A stretch of 5,882 nucleotides of DNA from the NCBI GenBank assembly GCA_937934635.1, contig CALGZD010000173.1, positions 1 through 5,882 of the forward strand. The letters are read 5' to 3'. The notes beneath the pieces are model-generated. The model was not told the DNA's origin. It worked only from the letters and a program-made list of their open reading frames with translations, and did no database searches. This document shows positions 1 through 5,700 of this stretch, one piece after another. The DNA comes from an uncultured Deinococcales bacterium. GTDB lineage: Bacteria; Deinococcota; Deinococci; Deinococcales; Trueperaceae. The position numbers and the translations under genes are program-made. The first letter of the stretch is position 1; each line of letters begins with the position of its first letter.

Positions 1-1241
1 TCTAAAGGAAAGCCGTAGGTTTGCCATAGGTCAAACGCTACTGCGCCATCAAGTTCTTTGCCATCCATTTCAGAGAAAATAGTATTTACACGGCGGATGC
101 CAGACTCTAAGGTTTTTAGGAAGAGCTCTTCTTCAGTCTTGATAACACCAGCCACACGCTCTTTGGCAGGCTCGAGCTCCGCATAAGCCTCACCCATAGA
201 CTCAATCACCTGATCCACCAAGGTATAAAGCATAGCCTCACGAATACCTAAAAGATAAGCATGACGAGCAGCCCGACGAAGAAGCATTTTCACAATATAG
301 CCAGCACCATCATTGGTAGGTAAAACACCATCACTAATCGAGAAGGTAACTGCACGAATATGGTCAGCAATCACCCTGTGCGATAAACTTTCTTGACCTT
401 TATATTCAACCCCAGAAACCTCAACTACCTTTTGAATCGTTGGCTGAAATAAGTCAGTTGCATAGGCATCAGGTACACCATTGATGACAGAAGCAAGGCG
501 CTCAAAACCTAAACCTGTATCAATGTTATTTTGTGGAAGTGGAACTAAGCTACCGTCTGGCTGACGGTCAGACTGCGTAAAAACCAAATTCCAAATCTCA
601 ATGAACCTATCCCCAGAACCAGTGTTTGGACCGACTTCATCCTCACTACCAAATTCTGGACCACGGTCATAAAAAATCTCAGAACAAGGACCACAAGGAC
701 CGTTTGGACCGTCACTTACAGCATTTGCAGGCCAGAAGTTTTCATCCTGACCCCAGCGAGAGACTCGCTCAGCAGGTACACCCACATCTTCTGTCCAGAC
801 TTTAAAAGCCTCTTCATCATCTTCTTCACCTTCACCACCGTAGATGGTGACGTAAAGTCTTTCTTTGTCAAATTCAAGAACTTCAGTTAGGAATTCCCAA
901 GCCCAAGATGCTGCTTCTTTTTTAAAGTAATCCCCAAAAGAAAAGTTACCCATCATTTCAAAAAAGCTATGGTGGCGCAGTGTTCGACCTACATTCTCGA
1001 TATCATTGATGCGAATGCACTTTTGCGCTGTAGTCACACGGTGCCATACACCATCAAAACCTGCAAATTTAGGTGTTGCACCAAGAAAATATGGCTTGAA
1101 CTGCACCATTCCTGCAACTGTAAAAAGAAGTGTTGGATCTTCACTACTTAAAGATGCTGATGGATAAATAAGGTGATTTCGTTCTTTAAAAAAGTCCAAA
1201 TAGAGCTGTCTAAGCTCATTGGTTGAAAGGTCTTGTCTCAT
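1..1241 (-). CDS. alaS: Alanyl-tRNA synthetase, N-terminal part (cut by window edge)
   Basis: Class II aminoacyl-tRNA synthetase that activates alanine with ATP and charges tRNA-Ala in the cytoplasm. 413 codons plus two bases are visible of a protein that is usually about 870-900 residues, so the catalytic and most of the tRNA-recognition region is present, while the editing domain and C-Ala domain lie outside. Visible signatures: TTAQKCIR (70-77) and GRTLRHHSFFEMMGNFSFG (85-103), covering class II motif 2; GPNGPCGPCSE (178-188); motif 3 as NIDTGLGFERL (239-249) with the G-x-G-x-E-R core; and HRVIADHIRA (288-297). The start ATG (1241-1239) follows a good GGAGG site and gives the expected N-terminus. 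One family variant: the usual GRGYVLRR-like stretch reads GAGYIVKMLLRRAAR (312-326). It is the first gene of its transcript in this window, and its leader has a terminator-like hairpin. Confidence 0.97.
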   Translation of the reverse strand, partial: MRQDLSTNELRQLYLDFFKERNHLIYPSASLSSEDPTLLFTVAGMVQFKPYFLGATPKFAGFDGVWHRVTTAQKCIRINDIENVGRTLRHHSFFEMMGNFSFGDYFKKEAASWAWEFLTEVLEFDKERLYVTIYGGEGEEDDEEAFKVWTEDVGVPAERVSRWGQDENFWPANAVSDGPNGPCGPCSEIFYDRGPEFGSEDEVGPNTGSGDRFIEIWNLVFTQSDRQPDGSLVPLPQNNIDTGLGFERLASVINGVPDAYATDLFQPTIQKVVEVSGVEYKGQESLSHRVIADHIRAVTFSISDGVLPTNDGAGYIVKMLLRRAARHAYLLGIREAMLYTLVDQVIESMGEAYAELEPAKERVAGVIKTEEELFLKTLESGIRRVNTIFSEMDGKELDGAVAFDLWQTYGFPL

Positions 1242-1247
1242 AAGTAG

Positions 1248-1252
1248 CCTCC
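1248..1252 (-). promoter_or_regulatory. alaS ribosome-binding site
   Basis: On the minus strand the sequence reads GGAGGCTACTTATG: a perfect GGAGG Shine-Dalgarno core six bases before the ATG. It settles the alaS start codon. A small palindrome, GTGTTTACAC (1258-1267), lies just upstream; I assign it no function. Confidence 0.85.
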
Positions 1253-1294
1253 AGAAAGTGTAAACACAAAACAGGGTGTAGGTACAAAAACAAC

Positions 1295-1324
1295 AAAAAA
1301 AGACCACATCCGTCTGATGGGTCT
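1295..1324 (-). terminator. Intrinsic terminator or attenuator in the alaS leader
   Basis: Read on the minus strand, AGACC-CATC (1324-1320, 1319-1316), a five-base loop, and GATG-(bulged T)-GGTCT form a 9-bp stem with one bulge, ending in an unbroken run of T (1301-1295). This is a textbook intrinsic terminator. It sits only about 60 nt before the alaS start, and no minus-strand gene of useful length ends at it. Two readings remain: an attenuator inside the alaS leader (favoured, because the 50 bases between it and alaS hold no convincing promoter), or the 3' end of a small minus-strand RNA. I could not find a convincing antiterminator pairing, nor the conserved T-box antiterminator sequence. 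Confidence 0.75.
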
Positions 1325-1334
1325 GAAAATACTC

Positions 1335-1366
1335 GGCAACATATAGATAAAGTACTAAATGTCGCC
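1335..1366 (-). other. Stem-loop in the alaS leader RNA
   Basis: On the minus strand GGCGACAT (1366-1359) pairs with ATGTTGCC (1342-1335) as eight consecutive pairs including one G-U. Inside the loop a T-T mismatch is followed by a further 3-bp TAG/CTA stem. On the plus strand the same position would be an A-C mismatch, so the fold is better as minus-strand RNA, the strand of alaS. It ends ten bases before the terminator hairpin, and the two together look like a two-hairpin leader. What it senses, if anything, cannot be read from the sequence. Confidence 0.5.
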
Positions 1367-1599
1367 TGCTAGATAGCTCGTTCTAGGTTTATGTAGTTTG
1401 AGTGCTGTGTGTTTGTGCTACACATCATTATGTATATGAGTTTACAAGGCTTTGGGTGTGATATGCAACTAGTGCTTTAACAAGTGAAACTCTAAAGCTG
1501 GAAATCTAAGGCTAGAAATTTAAGGCTGAATAATCTGAATTAGCTATACTATTCTGTACCCATAAGCTTTTTAGAGTTTAGGATCCAAAACATACCTTT

Positions 1600-1627
1600 T
1601 TGTTATCTCAGATCTTGCACTTATACT
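1600..1627 (+). promoter_or_regulatory. Sigma-70-like promoter for the candidate small RNA
   Basis: TTGTTA (1600-1605), a 16-base spacer and TATACT (1622-1627). Four of six bases match the -35 consensus and five of six the -10. Transcription would begin near 1634, about ten bases before the closing stem of the structured element at 1644-1727. In an AT-rich gap single promoter matches are common, so the support comes mainly from its position relative to the fold and the downstream terminator. Confidence 0.45.
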
Positions 1628-1633
1628 AAACTG

Positions 1634-1780
1634 AAAGAAGAAAGTCATAATCCATTAGCAGAAAAAGTTCTCATCAGAACCGAAGGGCACACAAGTTACA
1701 ACGCTTCGATATGTTTGTGATTATGACATTTATGATTCACTTCGGTATTATTCAAAAAGCCTTATATTTAGGGCTTTTCC
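1634..1780 (+). ncRNA. Candidate structured small RNA, family not recognised
   Basis: GTCATAATC (1644-1652) pairs perfectly with GATTATGAC (1719-1727), closing a 66-base interior. Within it are a hairpin GTTCT/AGAAC (1667-1680) and, directly abutting, CGAAG/CTTCG (1681-1685 with 1704-1708), so the two could stack coaxially in a multi-branch fold. A promoter-like sequence lies just upstream and a terminator hairpin 28 bases downstream, giving a unit of about 145 nt. It lacks the hallmarks of SRP RNA, tmRNA, RNase P RNA and tRNA. The inner stems are only 5 bp, the stems are all Watson-Crick on both strands, and the existence of a transcript is inferred. A minus-strand reading is possible, because the 1667-1680 hairpin is followed by five T on that strand. 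Confidence 0.35.
1755..1778. terminator. Bidirectional terminator hairpin
   Basis: AAAAGCCTT (1755-1763) pairs with GGGCTTTT plus the preceding A (1770-1778) as nine pairs including one T-G, with a six-base loop. The A-rich and T-rich arms give a GC core flanked by a U tract in either direction, typical of a two-way intrinsic terminator. On the plus strand it would end the candidate small RNA at about 1780; on the minus strand it would insulate the alaS side. Confidence 0.6.
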
Positions 1781-1858
1781 TGTATATTCATCTACTTGAG
1801 TTATTTGGGTATCTCTTGAAAAGCCTTTAATGTCGGTGTTTTTGAGACTTTTCACAAA

Positions 1859-1893
1859 TTGGAAATTTGCGTGCAGAACGCATATTCATCCAA
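1859..1893 (+). other. Imperfect stem-loop
   Basis: TTGG (1859-1862) with CCAA (1890-1893), AAT (1864-1866) with ATT (1884-1886), and TGCGT (1868-1872) with ACGCA (1878-1882) stack into a 12-pair stem, with a T-T mismatch, a small internal loop and a GCAGA apical loop. An overlapping alternative pairs CAACTG (1891-1896) with CAGTTG (1912-1917). The strand is not determined and no function is assigned. Confidence 0.35.
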
Positions 1894-1918
1894 CTGCAAG
1901 ATGTGAGTTATCAGTTGT

Positions 1919-1962
1919 CGTTGTACTAGCCTCTTAACACCGTTGTACTAGCCTCTCAACAC
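1919..1962. repeat. 22-bp tandem direct repeat, two copies
   Basis: 1919-1940 and 1941-1962 are identical at 21 of 22 positions, with no spacer; each begins CGTTGTACTAGCCTCT or the same with a final T then YAACAC. The only difference (T1935 against C1957) keeps a possible GTTG/YAAC pairing in plus-strand RNA, as G-U in one copy and G-C in the other. It is a recent duplication or a pair of binding sites; two copies with no spacer exclude a CRISPR array. Confidence 0.85.
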
Positions 1963-1969
1963 AAATAGT

Positions 1970-2005
1970 AAAGGACCAGTTTTTAATCTATAAACTAGTC
2001 CTTTT
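1970..2005. terminator. Terminator-like hairpin
   Basis: AAAGGAC (1970-1976) pairs with GTCCTTT (1998-2004), and AGTTT (1978-1982) with AAACT (1992-1996), around a nine-base loop. The single non-pair between the two blocks is C-A on the plus strand but U-G on the minus strand, giving 13 continuous pairs there. The plus strand has the better T-rich tail (CCTTTTACTTTT). It probably works in both directions, separating the small-RNA region from what follows. Confidence 0.55.
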
Positions 2006-2054
2006 ACTTTTAACTCTCTTCTCCGAAAGTCAGTTAAAGCATCAGACCAATCTA

Positions 2055-2084
2055 CTTAAATAGATACTGTTTAAATAGACACAG
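2055..2084. repeat. Degenerate 15-bp tandem repeat
   Basis: 2055-2069 and 2070-2084 share the TTAAATAGA core followed by an AC-containing tail, with three mismatches over the 15 positions. It overlaps the -35 element of the promoter candidate at 2076-2103. It may be an operator or simply AT-rich slippage. Confidence 0.4.
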
Positions 2085-2103
2085 TCTTGTGTTGAGATAT
2101 AAG
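2076..2103 (+). promoter_or_regulatory. Sigma-70-like promoter candidate
   Basis: TAGACA (2076-2081), a 16-base spacer and TATAAG (2098-2103), five of six matches in each box. It would drive plus-strand transcription from about 2110 into the region of inverted repeats at 2160-2341 and the possible 31-codon ORF at 2262-2357. No transcript is proven. Confidence 0.35.
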
Positions 2104-2159
2104 GCACTTTAATTCTGGGAAGTAAAAAAGCACCTTATTCAGTGAGGTAGCCTCCCCTA

Positions 2160-2202
2160 TATTGTCCTCTTCACTCTTCTCCGTATGTAGAAAGAGGCAA
2201 TA
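2160..2202. repeat. Inverted repeat, 11-bp stem
   Basis: TATTG (2160-2164), one bulged T, and CCTCTT (2166-2171) pair with AAGAGG (2192-2197) and CAATA (2198-2202) around a 20-base loop. There is no U tract after it, so it is more likely an RNA structure or a protein-binding inverted repeat than a terminator. Confidence 0.5.
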
Positions 2203-2264
2203 ACAAATCCAGATTATATTTCAATCGTGGATAAATCGTATATGAAGTCACTTTAAGGTATATG

Positions 2265-2341
2265 GACCTGTCCCAAAACAAGTCCGCACTTTCTAAAAAT
2301 AGATTTAAGTTGATTGCTCTGTATCTACTTTGGGACTGGTC
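2265..2341. repeat. 77-bp element bounded by 13-bp inverted repeats
   Basis: GACCTGTCCCAAA (2265-2277) and TTTGGGACTGGTC (2329-2341) are inverted copies with one mismatch in 13, enclosing 51 bases that carry a weaker inner TAGAT/ATCTA stem (2300-2304, 2323-2327). It could be a miniature inverted-repeat element, but I see no target-site duplication at its edges. It could also be a long-loop terminator (the right arm is followed by TTT), or a fold within the mRNA of the small ORF at 2262-2357. The GGACC/GGTCC-type arms resemble those of the hairpin at 1970-2004. Confidence 0.55.
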
Positions 2342-2465
2342 TTTAGTAAAACGTTAAAGCTTATCGCAATATAGATTTAGGACGTGCCTATATAAATAAT
2401 TAATACTCTGTGAAGATTTTAGTCTTTTTTTTGTCATTAGACAACTTGTACATAGCTGAGGTAAA

Positions 2466-2519
2466 AAAGAGGTAGAAAGCAAGAAGCCTCCTTGAGGACT
2501 ACCATTCAAGCACCTTTTT
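2466..2519 (+). terminator. Possible terminator with branched inner hairpins
   Basis: AAAGAGGT (2466-2473) pairs with ACCTTTTT (2512-2519) as eight pairs including one G-U on the plus strand. The interior can form CCTC/GAGG or CTTGA/TCAAG hairpins. The plus strand ends in TTTTTA; on the minus strand the U tract is longer (six T) but the G-U becomes an A-C mismatch. It would insulate the regulator's promoter from upstream transcripts. Confidence 0.35.
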
Positions 2520-2575
2520 AGTTACGATTTGAATTTTTATGCATGTAATTGTATTTTAATGCACACTTTGTTCAC

Positions 2576-2603
2576 TTGTGTTATGGTGATGACTGAATAA
2601 AAT
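2576..2603 (+). promoter_or_regulatory. Alternative upstream promoter of the regulator
   Basis: TTGTGT (2576-2581), a 16-base spacer and TAAAAT (2598-2603). It would give a leader of about 135 nt before the TTG start at 2749. It uses the same -35 hexamer and spacing as the closer candidate at 2694-2721. AT-rich background makes chance matches likely. Confidence 0.25.
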
Positions 2604-2693
2604 GTTGATAACGTTAAAAATGACTTGAAAAAAGCCAATTTCTTGTCACTACTAAAAACGATATATAGCTAAAATAGTTTTGTTGTATTTACG

Positions 2694-2721
2694 TTGTGTT
2701 GATAGATTCTAAACTTATATA
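2694..2721 (+). promoter_or_regulatory. Likely promoter of the BTAD-STAND regulator
   Basis: TTGTGT (2694-2699), a 16-base spacer and TATATA (2716-2721). Transcription would begin near 2728, leaving a short leader of about 20 nt holding the ribosome-binding site. The promoter is entangled with a direct repeat (2701-2729) that could be an operator. Confidence 0.45.
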
Positions 2722-2729
2722 GATAGATT
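2701..2729 (+). repeat. Direct repeat GATAGATT x2, possible operator
   Basis: GATAGATT occurs at 2701-2708 and again at 2722-2729, a 21-bp period, about two helical turns. One copy lies in the promoter spacer and the other just after the -10. SARP-type BTAD regulators are known to bind short direct repeats with spacing near one or two turns, so self-regulation is conceivable; this is inference. Confidence 0.35.
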
Positions 2730-2734
2730 TTCGT

Positions 2735-2740
2735 GAGGTG
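2735..2740 (+). promoter_or_regulatory. Ribosome-binding site that fixes the TTG start
   Basis: GAGGTG (2735-2740) lies about eight to ten bases before TTG at 2749-2751. An in-frame TGA at 2734-2736 closes the frame upstream, so TTG is the first available start. The first in-frame ATG is about 200 codons further in and would delete the DNA-binding domain and most of BTAD. Confidence 0.75.
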
Positions 2741-2748
2741 GGAAGACC

Positions 2749-5700
2749 TTGAAAGATAGCCTACAAATAAGCTTTTTGGGTCAAGTATCGGTATTAGCCA
2801 GTAATAAAATAGTTAAGTTACAGTCAAAACAGGCTACGCTATTACTTGCTTACTTGATTGAAAACCCTACAAGTCACTCACGTAGTAGTTTATCTGCTTT
2901 GCTGTGGCCTGAACGTGAAGAAGGCGAAGCTTTAGGTCTTCTAAGAACCCTGCTTAGTCGCCTTCAAAAGAAAGTGCCAGACTTATTGGTAGTTGATCGA
3001 TATTCGGTTAGTGTTGACTCTTTGGTGTTTGATGAGTCTGTTTGGGTTGATACAATTCAGTTTCAACGCCTAGCATACGAAAATGATACAGAATCATGGC
3101 AGGCAGCGCTCGAGCACTATCGTGGTAGCTTTCTCAACGGTTTTGCTGGATTTCCCAATGAAGTTTTGAATTGGTTAGACCAAAAACGGGAAAACTACAG
3201 CCTGAAATATAGTCAGGTTCTAAAAAAATTAGTTGAAGTTCATTTTGTGAATGCTAAGCCAGATTTAGGCATACAGTATACACAGAGGTGGCTCGAGCTT
3301 GACACCTATAACGAAGAAGCCCACAGGTATTTACTACAATTCTATGGTATGAAGGGTGAATTTATTGCTGTAAAAAATCATTTTTCTATACTCACCCAGA
3401 CCTTATCTGAAGAGTTAGGTGTAGCGCCTGAAGAGCTAACAATTGAATGTTTTAATCACCTTAGTTTGACTATTGATAGAAATAATTCAACTCATACACA
3501 CACTAACATCACAAAAACGAGCTATCAAACCTTACCTTACAGAGTTAATGATTTTGTTGGACGAGAAAAAGATATTAAGGCGCTTAAAACTATCTTTGAA
3601 ACACATTCACTCGTTACGCTCTACGCTTGGGGTGGTTTGGGGAAAACAAGATTAGCAATAGCATTTGCTGAACACTACCAACATCAATTTAAAGATGGTG
3701 TCTTGTACATATCATTGACCAATCAAAGGTATGATAGTGTCTTAGACTATTTCCGTGAAGCTCTACAACTAGAAAGTAGTGTAGCTAGCGATATTATTGA
3801 AGATTTGAAATCTTTCTTTACTAAACGACACTTGCTATTGATAGTTGACAATGCTGAAGAGTACCTAGAAGATTTAGTTGTATTAAATCAGCTCCTTGAA
3901 GCTAGTCCACAGTTGAAAATACTTGTAACTTCAAGAGTTACGTTGGGTCTTCAAGCAGAGTACAGCTATGAGTTACAGGGTTTATCGCTCCCAGATTCTA
4001 AAGCTGATTTGAAACTGAGTGAAAGTTATGCACTTCTAGACAATAGAATGACACGAAGTGGTGTTGTTAATAATGTTGATGACGCTATGCTCTTCCAGCT
4101 TTTCCAGTTAAGTGAAGGAATGCCATTAGTATTAGAAATGATGGCAACATGGTTAACTATATTACCTGCCGAAAGGCTCAGCACTGTTCAAGATTTATAT
4201 CTATTAGAACACCCACTACAAGATATTGATGATCGACATAAAACGATAGAACGTTGTTTTGACTATTCATGGTCTTTGTTAAATGTTGAAAGTCAATCCT
4301 TAGCTGCTGCTGCATCTATATTTCATACAACTTCTTCTTTTTCTGAATTACAAGCTATTACAGGTGCAACGACCAAAGATATTTTTACGGTCACACACAG
4401 TTCTTTTTTAAGCCACAATGCTGATGGCAGCTTTATTCAGCACCCAATAGTGAAGTATTTTTGTAGCCAAAAGCTACAGGGAAATACAAAAGTCTTTCAG
4501 CAAGTTCAAGAAAAATACATCAATTACTACACACATAGAGCGCACATCCTAAACAAAGGTTATTCCGAAAATCAGAAACTTATACTTCATGATACTAATA
4601 TGGATAATTTGTGGGATGTTGCGTGTCTCCTAGCGAAGCAAGGTCAGGCTCATCGACTCGTTGATTGTATTTCGATATTAGGTTTATATAACTTATTTAA
4701 AAATGATTTTGTACGTGGTAGAGATCAGCTCGAGCATCTACTTGACCTGATTGAAGAAGCGAATCATGATTTAGACGATGTATATCTTAAGCTAGTTCTC
4801 AGCTTGACTTATATTTCACTTGTTCATTTCTGTACTAGCATGGGTGATATTAAGGCGGCTCAAAATATATTAGATAAACATGCTGAAGAATGTCATAACA
4901 CTGTTACTGTTTTAAAAAGTTTTGACCCTACTGCTGGCTTGTTTAATGAGGGAATGCTAAATTATTTTACAGCCCACGTTCTAACCATAAAGGGAGACGT
5001 TCAGCAATCAACTGAAATGTTGGATGAAGTACTTAAATTAGAGAGTACAGAATCTGCGGCAATCGCAAGCCTATTAATATCAGTACGTATTTTACAATCT
5101 TATAATCAACTATATTTAGGTAAGTATCAGGACGCTATTGCGAGTCTTCAAATTAATATTGATAACTATGATAACTTTGATTTAAGAGTGCTAACTTATT
5201 CAAATCTAGCTAAGGCGTATCTCGCTCTTAGACAAATCGATATGGCAAAACATTATGTTGAACTAGCTCTGGCTGACGCAGAAAGTACAGGTTTCCAACT
5301 ACTAATATATGATATACACTTTACTTCGGCTATGATTATGGTATTTGAAATGCGTTTTGAAGAAGCTAGTGTTTTGATTGAACAAACGAACAATGCCTTC
5401 TTTAGCCAACCTTCTAAACACAATAGATATGATTTTCGCTATGCATTTAGACATTTCTTTGCACTAGCTAGCCTTTATGACAAACAAAATGATAAAGAGG
5501 CATTAAAGACTTTAGCAAAGCAAGCTTTGTTTGAAGCTGAACGTAATCAAGATATATTGGTAGTGCTTATTTCTTTATATTATTTTGGTCGAGCAGAGGT
5601 TATAACAGAGCCTGAAGAAGCAAAACAACGTTTTGAATATGTATATCAGCATCCACAAACGCCCTATCACATTAGGCAATTGGCAGGGCTCGAGCTTGAT

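Larger units (their letters stand above)
1242..2748. other. Long divergent intergenic region (about 1.5 kb)
   Basis: No ORF of 60 codons or more lies here in any frame, and I see no tRNA, rRNA, CRISPR array or recognisable gene remnant. What it does hold is listed separately: the alaS leader structures, a possible small RNA at 1634-1780, hairpins at 1859-1893, 1970-2004, 2160-2202, 2265-2341 and 2466-2519, a 22-bp tandem repeat, several sigma-70-like promoter candidates on the plus strand, and the regulator's promoter region. 1367-1599 is AT-rich and contains nothing I can name except the likely location of the alaS promoter, which I could not place convincingly. Confidence 0.8.
170..5695. 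repeat. Iterated palindromic octamer GCTCGAGC (five dispersed sites)
   Basis: Exact copies lie at 170-177, 3108-3115, 3291-3298, 4728-4735 and 5688-5695; the span given only brackets them. All five are inside coding sequence, one in alaS and four in the regulator. In every case the central CTCGAG is read as a Leu-Glu codon pair (CTC GAG). No other CTCGAG was seen in the window, so every hexamer is extended to the full octamer. At this base composition far less than one copy would be expected. Confidence 0.85.

Noticed and set aside
969..1151. 60-codon plus-strand ORF
   Set aside because: It lies antisense to the strongly conserved catalytic region of alaS and has no family resemblance; a shadow frame.
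1312..1330. Hammerhead ribozyme core (CTGATG followed by GAAA), and a similar CTGATGAG on the minus strand near 1675
   Set aside because: Neither has a stem II between the two core segments or the required flanking helices.
1369..1428. 19-codon minus-strand ORF in the alaS leader as an attenuation peptide
   Set aside because: It starts ATGATG and stops just before the first leader stem, but it has no Shine-Dalgarno sequence and only one alanine codon, so it does not look like an alanine-sensing leader peptide.
1295..1430. T-box riboswitch upstream of alaS
   Set aside because: The conserved T-box antiterminator (GGTGGNACCGCG-like) is absent; only a GTGG within the terminator arm was found.
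1634..1780. tRNA, SRP RNA or other housekeeping RNA
   Set aside because: No T-arm GGTTCGAA-like sequence, no CCA-end geometry and no SRP tetraloop domain; the closing stem is 9 bp with a layout unlike tRNA.
1919..1962. CRISPR array
   Set aside because: Only two units, directly adjacent with no spacers.
2099..2138. ATAAGG/CCTTAT inverted repeat, and the inverted 10-mer shared with 5774-5783
   Set aside because: The stem is short and irregular, and 10-base matches are expected by chance many times in a window of this size.
2145..2154. Minus-strand GGGGAGG as a ribosome-binding site near 2150
   Set aside because: It resembles the alaS site, but no start codon with an open frame follows at a usable distance.
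3473..3655. 60-codon plus-strand ORF in another frame
   Set aside because: It lies wholly inside the regulator gene across the linker and P-loop; a shadow frame.
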